The notes: generated by a model from the sequence alone, not told the origin. Positions 8,686 to 17,395 are shown, numbered from the stretch's first letter. The stretch is 64,000 bases of DNA from Nitrosopumilus sp. (GCA_029862745.1 JAOTWS010000002.1:62001-126000), one strand, 5' to 3'. Translations and numbers: made by a program.

Positions 8686-8943
8686 GTGCCTACAGCATAT
8701 GTTCTACTAAATTCTGACTTGGGATCAGATGAATCAATTATCAATGAAGTGAAAAAAGTTCTTGCTAATGAGGGTATCAAATTTGAGGTTCAAGGAGTAT
8801 ACGGTGTATATGATATTGTATTAAAATTATCCTCAGATAATGCAGAAAAGCTTAGAGGAATTATCACCAACAAGGTCAGAAAAATTAGTAAAGTTCAATC
8901 TACATTGACTATGATGGTAATAGAAGAACAAGAAAAACTATAG
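8686..8943 (+). CDS. Stand-alone Lrp/AsnC ligand-binding (RAM) domain protein
   Basis: An 85-residue protein that matches only the effector-binding half of Lrp/AsnC regulators: AYVLLNSDLGSDESII, then GVYGVYDIVLKLSS, then VRKISKVQSTLTMMVIEE. It has no helix-turn-helix, so it may sense amino acids or modulate a partner regulator by forming mixed oligomers. The start is GTG at 8686. Such stand-alone domains are common in archaea. Its 3' end overlaps the aminotransferase gene on the other strand by 6 bases. Confidence 0.85.
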   Translation: MPTAYVLLNSDLGSDESIINEVKKVLANEGIKFEVQGVYGVYDIVLKLSSDNAEKLRGIITNKVRKISKVQSTLTMMVIEEQEKL

Positions 8944-10089
8944 TTTCTTTATTGCATCAATCACCTGCAGTATTTGAGATTCATTATTAAAGAAATGGGG
9001 TGATACACGTACAATATTTTTTTTCATAATTTCTCTAACAGTCAGAACAATATTTTGTTTTTCAAGCTTATCTACAATTTCCTGTGAATCAAATCCTTTA
9101 ATGTTAAAAGATACTATGCTGGTTCTAGCATTTGGATCATCTGGTCCATACAAAGTAATATTTGGAATTTTTGATAATTCTTCTCTTAGAATATTTGACA
9201 TGTATTGATTTTTTTGATGAATATTTTTTATTCCAAAATTTAGCAAATAATTTACAGAAGATTCTAATCCAACAATCCCAACATAATTTCTAAAACCAGT
9301 TTGGAATTTATCAGGTAATTGTTTGAAAGCAAGATTTGAATCTCCATACATAATTGCAGATTCACCACCAATAGTGATTGGTTCTAATAGTTCACTTGAC
9401 TTTCGATTACAATAAAATATACCAGTTCCCATCGGACCACATAACCATTTAGATCCATTAAATGACATAAAATCACATTGAATTTTAGATACATCAGTAT
9501 CTATTATACATCCAATAGTTTGCGCACTGTCTATAAAGAATGGTACTCTACCATGAAGAATTTTTCCTATTTTACCTACAGGTATAATGGAACCAGTATT
9601 GTATAATGCATGACTTAGAGATACTAATTTTGTATTATCATCAATGGATGATTGTAAATCATCTAATTTGAAAAAACCATTATCATCTATAGGAAGACTT
9701 TTTACCGAAATTCTAGATTTTAATTTAATCCATGGATAAAAGTTTGCATGATGTTCATGTGTCATTCCACGAATCACGATATTAGATTTATCATTAAAAG
9801 AAAGACCATTTGCCACAATATTGATTCCATCAGTTGTGCTTTGAGTAAGAATAACTTCATCAGGTTGACAAGAGATTATTTTTGAAATTATTTTTCTTAC
9901 ATTCCTTAGTTTTTCAGTAATAAATGGTTCTGACTCTTTGGAATCAGGTCCAATTGAATTGTATGTCTTTAGAAAATCATTCATTGCTTCAATACTTTGT
10001 AAGGGCATAAGAGAGATAGAGGCATTATTTAGATAGATTTTTTCAGAATGTTCAAAATCATCTGAAATATCTTTTGATGCTAAATTCAT
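8938..10089 (-). CDS. Class V aminotransferase (cysteine desulfurase-like)
   Basis: PLP-dependent enzyme of the NifS/SufS/CsdA superfamily. STTDGINIVANGL near 84-96 is the phosphate-binding region, FFIDSAQTIG near 184-193 carries the ring-stacking Asp, and NGSKWLCGP at 211-219 contains the Schiff-base lysine Lys214. The usual His before that Lys is replaced by Ser, which makes cysteine desulfurase less certain. Related isopenicillin-N epimerase-like proteins share this form. The length of 383 residues is normal. Start codons of this gene and the plus-strand gene at 10113 are only 23 bases apart. Confidence 0.85.
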   Translation of the reverse strand: MNLASKDISDDFEHSEKIYLNNASISLMPLQSIEAMNDFLKTYNSIGPDSKESEPFITEKLRNVRKIISKIISCQPDEVILTQSTTDGINIVANGLSFNDKSNIVIRGMTHEHHANFYPWIKLKSRISVKSLPIDDNGFFKLDDLQSSIDDNTKLVSLSHALYNTGSIIPVGKIGKILHGRVPFFIDSAQTIGCIIDTDVSKIQCDFMSFNGSKWLCGPMGTGIFYCNRKSSELLEPITIGGESAIMYGDSNLAFKQLPDKFQTGFRNYVGIVGLESSVNYLLNFGIKNIHQKNQYMSNILREELSKIPNITLYGPDDPNARTSIVSFNIKGFDSQEIVDKLEKQNIVLTVREIMKKNIVRVSPHFFNNESQILQVIDAIKKL

Positions 10090-10112
10090 TATTATATCTG
10101 TAAAATGTTAAA

Positions 10113-10724
10113 ATGGTGTTGGATAAAAATCCTGAGCAAGTTTTAGACAATGATTTAACATATATCCAAAATGAATTTGAACAAAATAATCCAAGCATAG
10201 TTTTATGCTCAGAGTCTTTCCATAAAGCAGAATTTCTAAATAGATTAATCAATGGAGTTAAGGAACCTGTTATTTTTGTAGATTTCGATTTACTTTATTC
10301 TGGGTATATTGAATCTGGAATGATTCAGAAGAAGAAGAATGTGATAATTGTTTGTCCTAATCAAACAGATTGGAAAGAAAAATTAGCAGAAATTATTACA
10401 AAGGCATCTGAAAAAAAATTTCTTGTTGTAATTGATTCATTTAATGGAGTTTACAACATGTTTGAGGATCGTGAATCTGCTATATTTGTCAATTCATGTA
10501 TAATGTTGATTTCATCTATTGGAAAACACGTTGGAACTTCAGTTATAGTAACAGCAATGGCAAGAAAAAAAGAGGTAAATGAATGGATATTGTCACCAGG
10601 AGGAAAACAGATAATCAAATCAGGAAAAACAGGAGTTTATTTTCTGAAAAAAATAGACAAAACTATAACAATCACTAATATTGAAAAAATAGATAAAAAT
10701 TCAAAAACTTCCAAAAGAGAATAA
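10113..10724 (+). CDS. RecA-fold-like protein lacking a Walker A motif
   Basis: A 203-residue soluble protein. FLVVIDSFNGVY at 103-114 looks like a Walker B strand followed by the layout of RadB/KaiC-type ATPases, and VGTSVIVTAMARKKEVNEWILSPGG resembles their C-terminal part. I see no GxxxxGK[ST] Walker A motif; the corresponding region reads VLCSESFHKAEF (30-41). It may be an inactive RecA-superfamily homologue that acts in protein interactions. The start at ATG 10113 is forced, since the next in-frame ATG removes a third of the protein. Family assignment is an inference from pattern only. Confidence 0.6.
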   Translation: MVLDKNPEQVLDNDLTYIQNEFEQNNPSIVLCSESFHKAEFLNRLINGVKEPVIFVDFDLLYSGYIESGMIQKKKNVIIVCPNQTDWKEKLAEIITKASEKKFLVVIDSFNGVYNMFEDRESAIFVNSCIMLISSIGKHVGTSVIVTAMARKKEVNEWILSPGGKQIIKSGKTGVYFLKKIDKTITITNIEKIDKNSKTSKRE

Positions 10725-11000
10725 AATACTTATTTTCGAACTTATCAAAAAATTCTAAATAGGATTTAAAAAATAAATAATATTTGCGAAATATAAAATA
10801 ATTTTACTTATAAAAAAATGATGATGAAGACATCAAAAAAATAATGGTTTAATTTTATGATGTTGAAGAAAGAACGAGTTTAATGATCTTTGAATAGTGA
10901 TGAAATTAAAAAATATAGATATTGAAAAGAATTAGAGGGAACTAAAAGTTTTAGATACAATCAGAATTTATTTTTATAATGGAATTAACAATTTGCTGTA

Positions 11001-11432
11001 ATGAATAAAAAAATTATTATTATTCCCATAATTATTGTAGTTGGAATTTTGATAATAAATTTTTTATCAGATCCTATTGAAAGAGAGAATACAATAGTAT
11101 TTCACATAACTCTTGCAAATCCCAATCTATATTCTAATGGGGTTTTTACAGATTCATTTGTGATCGATAAGGGAGAATATTTGTTTAGATTTGTACCCAA
11201 TGGTAGCAGTCCAGATATTTTATCAGTCACACTGTCAGGTGAAAAATTTAATTTTTCACAAGATTTTCATCTTAAAGGTACTCTTCATCAAACTGGAATT
11301 TCAGAATATTTTACTTGGGAATATGATGGAGTGAAAACCATTTTTGTTTCTGAAATGCAAGAATTATCAATAACTATCAATCCAAATGGAAAATTAATGG
11401 GTTCTGTATCAGTGGATATTTTAGAAAATTAA
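11001..11432 (+). CDS. Membrane-anchored exported hypothetical protein
   Basis: The 143-residue product has a basic N terminus (MNKK) and one hydrophobic segment at 4-22, either a signal anchor or an uncleaved signal peptide. The rest is a beta-rich extracytoplasmic domain with no cysteine (for example VIDKGEYLFRFVPNGSSPDIL). Function not recognised. It is preceded by 276 AT-rich bases in which I see no gene, and followed at once by the structured candidate RNA at about 11433-11530. Confidence 0.7.
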   Translation: MNKKIIIIPIIIVVGILIINFLSDPIERENTIVFHITLANPNLYSNGVFTDSFVIDKGEYLFRFVPNGSSPDILSVTLSGEKFNFSQDFHLKGTLHQTGISEYFTWEYDGVKTIFVSEMQELSITINPNGKLMGSVSVDILEN

Positions 11433-11530
11433 GAGGCGTATACCCCTTTACTGCAGATCAGTGAGAGATTTCCTCTCTTTCAGTTCGTAAAACGACTGAT
11501 TACTTTTTTGTTCTGCGGGGCTACGCAGTT
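11433..11530 (+). ncRNA. Candidate structured RNA, family unknown
   Basis: This stretch is more GC-rich than its surroundings and can fold into nested helices. GCGTA (11436-11440) pairs with TACGC (11522-11526) and CCCC (11443-11446) with GGGG (11517-11520). Inside these, GCAGA (11453-11457) pairs with TCTGC (11512-11516) and TCAGT (11458-11462) with ACTGA (11495-11499). An inner AGAGA/TCTCT hairpin has a TTTCC loop. An alternative hairpin CAGTTCGT/ACGACTG would compete with the TCAGT/ACTGA helix. It begins right after the stop codon at 11432, so it could be a 3' UTR element rather than a separate RNA. The strand is inferred. Confidence 0.4.
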
Positions 11531-11695
11531 TTAGTCGATAAGAATTATATCCTTCGACATTAATTACTGTTGGAAATTTAAGTATTTAAAATTTTAAATT
11601 AAATTTTATAATAATTAACAAGGTTTTATGTAAAATTTTATGCTTGTGTATTAGTCTAATGGATCTATAAATTACGAATTTTCATCTAAAAACTA

Positions 11696-12439
11696 TTGAA
11701 ACTATCAGGAAAGATTGCTCTAGTAACTGGGGGAAGTCGTGGAATAGGGTTTGCAACTGCAAAAATTTTATCAGAAAATGGGGCCATTGTTATTATCACG
11801 TCAAAAAATCAAGAAAGGTTAGAAAAAGCTGCATCAGAAATTCCTAATGCAATTGGGATTACATCTGATATTAGAAATACAAATGATGTAAAAAATGTTG
11901 TAACGAAAATAATTAAGAAATTTGGAAAATTGGATATTCTAGTAAATAATGCTGGAATTTTTCCAAAGATAAAACAATTACACGAAATTAATGAGGATGA
12001 ATGGAATGAAGTTTTAGATGTAAATCTTACAGGACAATTTAGATTTACGAAAGAGGCAATTCCATACTTACAAAAAACATCTGGTTCAATAATCAACATT
12101 TCATCTGATGCAGGGTTAAAAGCATATCAAGGATTTAATGCTGATGCATATTCTGCTTCAAAAGCTGCGTTAATTTTACTAACAAAATGTTGGGCATTAG
12201 AATATGCAAAAGACAAGATTAGGGTGAATTGTATTTGCCCAGGAGTAGTAGACACGGACATGACAAAACCATTTTTGAAAACTCAAAAAGATAAAGAATT
12301 CATGGATAACGAGCACCCAATAGGGAGAATTGGTCAACCACAAGAGATTGGAAAAGCAGTACTATATTTTGCATCAGATGATGCATCTTGGACTACAGGT
12401 GCAATACTTACAGTAGATGGAGGAGAATCAATAAAATGA
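11696..12439 (+). CDS. SDR family oxidoreductase
   Basis: Short-chain dehydrogenase/reductase that uses NAD(P)(H). The Rossmann signature TGGSRGIG is at 11-18, NNAG at 84-87, the catalytic Ser137 in NISSDAG, and Tyr152 with Lys156 in YSASK. The length of 247 residues and the C-terminal TGAILTVDGG are those of FabG-like classical SDRs. The substrate is unknown; archaea lack a standard fatty acid synthase, so 3-oxoacyl-ACP reductase should not be assumed. The start is TTG at 11696. Confidence 0.88.
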   Translation: MKLSGKIALVTGGSRGIGFATAKILSENGAIVIITSKNQERLEKAASEIPNAIGITSDIRNTNDVKNVVTKIIKKFGKLDILVNNAGIFPKIKQLHEINEDEWNEVLDVNLTGQFRFTKEAIPYLQKTSGSIINISSDAGLKAYQGFNADAYSASKAALILLTKCWALEYAKDKIRVNCICPGVVDTDMTKPFLKTQKDKEFMDNEHPIGRIGQPQEIGKAVLYFASDDASWTTGAILTVDGGESIK

Positions 12440-12479
12440 ATTCACATGGATTTAATATAACTATGGAATACAGCAAGGC

Positions 12480-12689
12480 ATGATAAGCAATAGAAAAGCA
12501 AAAGCTAAATTGTTAATACTTTTAGGAATTATTTGGGTATTAATCACATTACCATTACCATGGATAGTAAATAATCCAGAGGTATCAGAATCTCAATTTA
12601 ACACTATATTGGGTATCATAGGAATCATGTCAATTCCATTTATTGTTCTAGGTATTGTTTGGACATTAAAACCAGAATTAACAACTTAG
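12480..12689 (+). CDS. Small two-helix membrane protein
   Basis: A 69-residue protein with a basic N terminus (ISNRKAKAK) and two hydrophobic helices at about 11-30 and 42-62, separated by a short polar loop (NNPEVSESQ). It is probably an integral membrane protein with both ends in the cytoplasm. Function unknown. It lies between an SDR gene (40 bases upstream) and a CysQ-like gene (10 bases downstream), all on the same strand. Confidence 0.65.
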   Translation: MISNRKAKAKLLILLGIIWVLITLPLPWIVNNPEVSESQFNTILGIIGIMSIPFIVLGIVWTLKPELTT

Positions 12690-12699
12690 GTAGTTTTAA

Positions 12700-13515
12700 T
12701 TGAAAGACATACCCATTTCTGATAAAATTCCCGAATTAGATCTTGCTATCAAGGCTGCAAAAGAGGCAGGAAATGCAATTTTAGAAATTTATTTGGGAGA
12801 TTATAAAATATCTACAAAAAATGATGATTCTCCAATTACAGATGCAGATCTTAAAAGTAATGAGATAATCAAAAGTATTCTTTCACAAACTGAACATATG
12901 ATTTTGTCTGAAGAGGATAAAGATGATCTAAGTAGATTGTCAAAAGATATGATTTGGATTGTAGATCCACTTGATGGAACTTCTGATTTTATTGATAAAA
13001 CAGGAGAATTTACAGTTATGATTGCATTGATAAAAAATAAAAAGCCAATTCTTGGTGTGATTGCTTGGCCTACAGAAAATACAATATTTGTTGCACAGAA
13101 AGGGAGCGGTTCATTTAGATATTCTCATAATGAATGGAAAAAAATATCGGTAACTAGAGTAACTGAACTAGAAAAATGTAGAACAGTTGGTTCAAGACAT
13201 CATTTATCAGACAAAGAGAAAGCATTTATCAAAAAATTAGGAGTTAAAAAATTCACAAGTATAGGAAGCTCATTAAAAGTTGGAAAAATTAGTTCTGGTG
13301 AAGCAGAAGCATATATCACCACCACAAATAAAATGAAAGAATGGGATTCGGCTGCATCATACTCAATAATTTCAGAAGCTGGAGGAAAAATGACGGATAT
13401 GTTAGGTAATGACATTACATACAATAACAAAGAGATACATCATCTAAACGGAATTCTAGTAACAAATGGATTAATCCATGATAAAATAGTAAAAGAATTT
13501 AAAAAATTAGAGTAA
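12700..13515 (+). CDS. Inositol monophosphatase / CysQ-family phosphatase
   Basis: Magnesium-dependent phosphatase of the IMPase superfamily. Metal-binding residues are visible as Glu71-Glu72 in LSEED, Asp89-x-x-Asp92-Gly93-Thr94 in VDPLDGT, and Trp215-Asp216 in EWDSAA. The length of 271 residues fits. Substrates in this family include inositol phosphates, fructose-1,6-bisphosphate and 3'-phosphoadenosine 5'-phosphate. It converges on cysC with a 9-base overlap of 3' ends, which makes a PAP phosphatase (CysQ) role plausible: CysC supplies the PAPS whose use produces PAP. The start is TTG at 12700. Confidence 0.82.
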   Translation: MKDIPISDKIPELDLAIKAAKEAGNAILEIYLGDYKISTKNDDSPITDADLKSNEIIKSILSQTEHMILSEEDKDDLSRLSKDMIWIVDPLDGTSDFIDKTGEFTVMIALIKNKKPILGVIAWPTENTIFVAQKGSGSFRYSHNEWKKISVTRVTELEKCRTVGSRHHLSDKEKAFIKKLGVKKFTSIGSSLKVGKISSGEAEAYITTTNKMKEWDSAASYSIISEAGGKMTDMLGNDITYNNKEIHHLNGILVTNGLIHDKIVKEFKKLE

Positions 13516-14022
13516 GTTTCTTCCGATAAGGAAGTCCTTTACTTGTTTTGCACAATCTGTAAGAGATTTGTGTTCAGTGTCAATTACTAAATCTGCTTTT
13601 TCTGGAGCTTCGTAGGGATCATCAATTCCAGTAAATCCTTTAATTTCTCCTTTTCTTGCTTTGGCATACATGCCTTTGACATCTCTTTCTTCACATTTTT
13701 CAAGTGAACATTTTACATAACATTCTGCAAATTGAACGCCTGCATTAATAATCTCTCTTGCATTTTCTCTATTCTCAACATATGGAGAAACCAGAGATAC
13801 GGCGCTTGGAACACCATGCTTTAGTAAAAGCTTAGCCAAATGAGCAACTTTTTTGTTGTGCTCATCACGTCCTGTTTTTGAAAAATCTTTTGGTGAGAAC
13901 CATTCTCTTAATTCATCACCGTCAAGCATTGCCAAATTTGGAATATCTTTTTGTAAATCTTTTACAATGCTAGTCTTTCCCGAACAAGGAAGACCAGTCA
14001 TCCAAAGAACAAAAGGTTTCAT
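13507..14022 (-). CDS. cysC: Adenylyl-sulfate kinase
   Basis: Phosphorylates adenosine 5'-phosphosulfate to PAPS, used for sulfate assimilation or sulfation. The P-loop GLPCSGKTS is at 10-18, DGDELREWF at about 35-43 is the conserved APS-binding region, and FTGIDDPYEAPEKADLVID near 133-151 is the family C-terminal signature. The length of 171 is that of a stand-alone APS kinase. No ATP sulfurylase is in the window. The adjacent convergent CysQ-like phosphatase suggests a linked PAPS/PAP metabolism. Confidence 0.92.
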   Translation of the reverse strand: MKPFVLWMTGLPCSGKTSIVKDLQKDIPNLAMLDGDELREWFSPKDFSKTGRDEHNKKVAHLAKLLLKHGVPSAVSLVSPYVENRENAREIINAGVQFAECYVKCSLEKCEERDVKGMYAKARKGEIKGFTGIDDPYEAPEKADLVIDTEHKSLTDCAKQVKDFLIGRNLL

Positions 14023-14059
14023 AAATGAAATTATCTGAGTAACACATAAAGAGCTTACG

Positions 14060-14602
14060 TTAATTTACAGCCCAAGATTGATTTTCTAAATAATCAATTT
14101 CTGCAATCAATTCTTCCACTTTTTTTACTATTGCAAAAACTGATCTATATTGTTCATACATTTCAATTTCTTCTTCTTTTGATAAGACGTTTGTTTCTGC
14201 ATCATCAAAGAATTTATTTTCTTTGTTAAGATGATCATTTAGGAAAATAGCATATGTTCTCAAATATCTCGATACAGGTTCTTGTGCATCTTCCCCATCT
14301 TTCCATCTTTTTAAATGATGGAATATTTGTCGAGCAATATTTCTTCCAAATTCATGCTCTATCATAAATTTTCGAATTTCTTCTTTTAATGTATCATAAC
14401 TTGCAACACATGGAAAGTAAGAATCTTCTTCTCTTGAATGGTGAATGGAATCAACAAATTCTGAAATTATTATTGTAATTTTTGTCAGATCTGAAAATGG
14501 AATTTTTGTTCCTTTGTATAGTTCATCTGCACATTTCGATACTATTTTTTCTAGTCGACGAACTTGATCATGATCTGCACGAAGTTGATTTGTTGCACTC
14601 AT
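14060..14602 (-). CDS. Hemerythrin HHE domain protein
   Basis: Four-helix bundle that probably binds a di-iron centre. Candidate ligands are His11 (RADHD), His54 or His55 with nearby Glu58/Glu59 (HHSREED), His83 (IEHEFGRN) and His124 with Glu128 (NDHLNKEN). The pattern matches the HHE cation-binding family, whose members sense or store oxygen, nitric oxide or iron. The length of 180 residues allows one full domain plus a C-terminal helix. Cytoplasmic, no signal peptide. Function in this organism is unknown. Confidence 0.85.
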   Translation of the reverse strand: MSATNQLRADHDQVRRLEKIVSKCADELYKGTKIPFSDLTKITIIISEFVDSIHHSREEDSYFPCVASYDTLKEEIRKFMIEHEFGRNIARQIFHHLKRWKDGEDAQEPVSRYLRTYAIFLNDHLNKENKFFDDAETNVLSKEEEIEMYEQYRSVFAIVKKVEELIAEIDYLENQSWAVN

Positions 14603-14810
14603 AATGTTGTCTTTCAGTATATGTTATTTAAAATCAATTATAGCTTTGTAATTATTGACTAAATTATCTTTAATTTAGGTTGACTCACTAATAGATTTAA
14701 TAGTTTTATCTATTTTGAATTTGATTACAAGAGGATATGTTATTTTAATATCTAATTTAGATTATACTACAATTTTAGATAAATTAATTGAATTACAAAA
14801 TTTCATAGGC

Positions 14811-15003
14811 ATGTTATCTATTCAAGATGGATCAATCGTTTCAGTTCATGTAATATTACTTGCAGCAGTAGTAGTAATTTTTTTGGGTGTGGCTGATGAA
14901 GCATTCTTTAAAAAACAGGCATCCAGATGTCGCATTTTTGATGATTCTAAGAGTAATAGTATAGCCCCCCTTGATTGTTAAGCATATAAAAAAAGATTCA
15001 ATG
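14811..15003 (+). pseudogene. Remnant of a Kef/CPA2-type cation:proton antiporter N terminus
   Basis: From ATG 14811 the frame reads MLSIQDGSIVSVHVILLAAV and continues to GVADEAFFKK, the first transmembrane helix of CPA2 antiporters. After the A-run near 14910-14918 the expected continuation appears in other frames: TG in one and then PDVAFLMILRVIV in another, before a TAG and then PPLIV. The order matches the family sequence FKKTG-PDV-FLMILG-GP. At least two indels and a stop are therefore needed. The rest of the gene (over 300 residues) is absent and the TFB gene follows. An open frame from TTG 14715 to 14981 covers part of this but its tail is out of frame. Confidence 0.6.
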
Positions 15004-15011
15004 AAAAGAAA

Positions 15012-15917
15012 TCATAAATCAAGTGATTCTTTGAGGCCTTTGTATCTATTTCTGATAGTTACCTCAGTAACATTAGCAGCTTCTGCAATATCACGTTGAG
15101 TCTTGTCCTCACCAGTTTTGACACAGGATAGGTATAGTGCTGCTGCAGCTAAGCCCATTGGATCCTTTCCAGCTGATACTTCATTTTCCTGTGCAAGTTT
15201 TAACACTTTCATTGCATATCTTTTTGTCTTTTCAGCAATTCCAATTCTGCTTGCAATTCTTGCAACACATTGAATTGAATCAGTTACTGGCATCTTCAAA
15301 TTAAGTTCTTTGACCAATAATCTGTAACATCTTGCAATATCTTTTCTTTTGATGTTTGCTGCTGCTTCTACATCTTTTAGATTTCTTGGAGTTGCAGTAT
15401 CACGACATGCAGCATAAAGTGCAGATGCCATTAAAGCTGAAATAGAACGTCCTCGAACAAGACCTTTTTCAAGTGCTTTTCTATAAATGTAAGCTGCTTT
15501 TTCAATTACTGCATCAGAAATTACTAGTTTATCTTTTAATCTGTTTAATTCACTAAATGCTTGTCTAAAGTTTCTATCAACTGGTTCATGAACTTGACTT
15601 CTACTATCCCAAGTTCTTAGTCTCTCAATTGTACTTTTCATTGATGCTGTTAGTGGTCTTCCAGATGCATCTTTGTTTACAGGATTGATAATTGTTGCAA
15701 GACCCATATCGTGCATTGTTAATGATGTTGGTGCGCCAGATCTTGCTTTATTACCGCCTTCATCCTGAGCAAAGGATCTCCATTCAGGTCCTGTCTCTTG
15801 TAGTTTTTCATTAATTACAAATCCACATTTAGAGCAGAACATTTCACCAGATTCATTATCAGTAACTAATTTACCCTGAGCACATCTTGGGCATAGTTCT
15901 TTTGTTTTGCTTACCAT
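15012..15917 (-). CDS. tfb: Transcription initiation factor IIB (copy 1)
   Basis: Bridges TBP-bound promoter DNA and RNA polymerase. The N-terminal zinc ribbon uses Cys9, Cys12, Cys28 and Cys31. The B-reader/linker region (GPEWRSFAQDEGGNKARSG) follows at about 43-61, and two cyclin-fold repeats occupy roughly 105-200 and 205-300, ending with a helix-turn-helix that contacts the BRE (TQRDIAEAANVTEVTIRNRY). The length of 301 is standard. A second, more divergent TFB lies at 19575-20495. Confidence 0.95.
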   Translation of the reverse strand: MVSKTKELCPRCAQGKLVTDNESGEMFCSKCGFVINEKLQETGPEWRSFAQDEGGNKARSGAPTSLTMHDMGLATIINPVNKDASGRPLTASMKSTIERLRTWDSRSQVHEPVDRNFRQAFSELNRLKDKLVISDAVIEKAAYIYRKALEKGLVRGRSISALMASALYAACRDTATPRNLKDVEAAANIKRKDIARCYRLLVKELNLKMPVTDSIQCVARIASRIGIAEKTKRYAMKVLKLAQENEVSAGKDPMGLAAAALYLSCVKTGEDKTQRDIAEAANVTEVTIRNRYKGLKESLDL

Positions 15918-16040
15918 ATTGATTCTAGGTGACTGAATTGATGTTATTTATTAATCAACAACTTTTTTCTTTAAATTTTGAGCAAAAATCGAGTCTAAAA
16001 TACACAGAATAGTCATAATGGAGTTCTCCATAATAAGAGC

Positions 16041-16988
16041 ATGAATTTTCTTTGGATTATGCCAATGCTAGTTTTCTTGTTTTTTCTAGTACCTAATTCC
16101 TACGCAGCTACAATTACTCATAATTTGGAAGGTGGTATGGATATTGAGATAACGTATCCAAATGAAATCATAGCAGGAAGAGAGTATAGTATCTCAGTTT
16201 GGATAAAAAATAACGGATGGGAAGACAAACAAGATATTTCATTAATTTTCTCTAGTCAAGACAAAGTTTTAGCTGCAGGAATATCAGATAGTATCACTAT
16301 TGATAAACTTACTCAAGGTGGAACATATGGTGGAAATATTGATTTGTTAATTCCAAGTAATTCAAGTTCTGGTGTTCATTTTATTAATTTGAAATATTCT
16401 CAGGTTCATGCTACAAATAACAAAACACCTGAACCTACAATTTATCATGATATTGCAATTCCAATTGTAATAAAAAAAGATCCTACTGTAACAGTTTATA
16501 CAAAAATTCCAGAGTCAATTTTTGCAAATGCTGAATTTCCAATTACAGTTGAAGTGTTATCAAAAAACATAGATATTACAGATGTTAACATAAAGATAAT
16601 CACACCAAAAGATATTGAATTAAGAGGAGAAACATCACATACATTTTCAAAAATAGAAAAAAATATCCCTATTGAAATCACATCACAAATTATTACAACA
16701 AATAAAGAAGTAAATTCAGAATACAAATTACCATTTGAAATTATTGTAACATATACAGATGACATTGGGAATAAAAAAGAAGATTCGCAGACAGTTTCAG
16801 TAGTTTTACGACCTAGGACATTCATGGAATTAACTGTAGATGGTGGAATTTGGATTGGTGATTTCTTTATTGCGCCATATGTGAGTCTTGGAACAATCAT
16901 AGGAATCCCTGCAGGCACGATAATCTCATTAATTATTAGAAGAAAGCAAAGTTCTAGTAAAAAGCATTCAAAAAAGAAAAAACTTTAG
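16041..16988 (+). CDS. Exported, C-terminally anchored beta-domain protein
   Basis: The 315-residue product has a signal peptide (hydrophobic 2-17, then SYAAT), two Ig-like/CARDB-like beta domains (about 25-140 and 145-250, with ISVWIKNNGWED and TVEVLSKNIDITDV), a transmembrane helix near 277-298 (LGTIIGIPAGTIISLII) and a highly basic tail (RRKQSSSKKHSKKKKL) that would stay in the cytoplasm. This is the layout of a cell-surface protein anchored at the C terminus. Ligand and function are unknown. Its end overlaps the next gene by 4 bases, tail to tail. Confidence 0.8.
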   Translation: MNFLWIMPMLVFLFFLVPNSYAATITHNLEGGMDIEITYPNEIIAGREYSISVWIKNNGWEDKQDISLIFSSQDKVLAAGISDSITIDKLTQGGTYGGNIDLLIPSNSSSGVHFINLKYSQVHATNNKTPEPTIYHDIAIPIVIKKDPTVTVYTKIPESIFANAEFPITVEVLSKNIDITDVNIKIITPKDIELRGETSHTFSKIEKNIPIEITSQIITTNKEVNSEYKLPFEIIVTYTDDIGNKKEDSQTVSVVLRPRTFMELTVDGGIWIGDFFIAPYVSLGTIIGIPAGTIISLIIRRKQSSSKKHSKKKKL

Positions 16989-17323
16989 GATTTGAGTTTT
17001 TCTTGAATTATTTGAATATACTTGTTATTGTATTCATTAAAAAGCTGAATTTTGTCTTGAGCCAGAGCCATAGCACCAGGTCTGCTGTTAATGTGTGCTT
17101 CAGCAATTTTCTGTTTCTCTAAGAGTTTTTCAAGATTTTCTTGCGGTTGTGATTTAAGATCTTCAAGTAAAATTGTAAATTCATTTTTCAGAAGATGGTC
17201 AGTATCAGGTATTGCAGGTGGATCAGCCCCAATAATTTCTTTAGTTGTGATTTTTCCAAATACTTTTTTATTTAATTCAAGCAATAGTTGAAAATAGAAT
17301 TTGAGGTATAAATTTAATTTCAT
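16985..17323 (-). CDS. Hypothetical helical protein, 112 residues
   Basis: The frame has good coding character (helical, Leu/Glu/Lys/Gln-rich, with conserved-looking EIIGADPPAIPDTDHLLKN near 30-48 and INSRPGAMALAQDKIQLFNE near 78-97). The N-terminal 19 residues are hydrophobic-aromatic and may be an artefact of an overlong start; no better ATG is available. No signal or catalytic motif is seen. I do not recognise the family. It converges with the surface protein upstream and is divergent from the zinc-ribbon gene at 17396. Confidence 0.55.
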   Translation of the reverse strand: MKLNLYLKFYFQLLLELNKKVFGKITTKEIIGADPPAIPDTDHLLKNEFTILLEDLKSQPQENLEKLLEKQKIAEAHINSRPGAMALAQDKIQLFNEYNNKYIQIIQEKLKS

Positions 17324-17395
17324 TTAAGAATTTTTTACAAAAGTGAGTGCAGTGCAATCAAAAATTTTATCTTTTAATAATTTCATTAGATTTTG

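Noticed and set aside
10800-10920. C/D box guide RNA (TGATGA near 10825 and 10897)
   Set aside because: No D box (CTGA) lies at suitable distances, and the region is simple AT-rich sequence.
11433-11540. tRNA with intron or 5S rRNA
   Set aside because: No T-arm consensus, no acceptor pairing and none of the conserved 5S blocks are present.
14715-14981. 88-residue membrane protein gene
   Set aside because: The C-terminal part is out of frame with the antiporter sequence it resembles; listed instead as a pseudogene from 14811.
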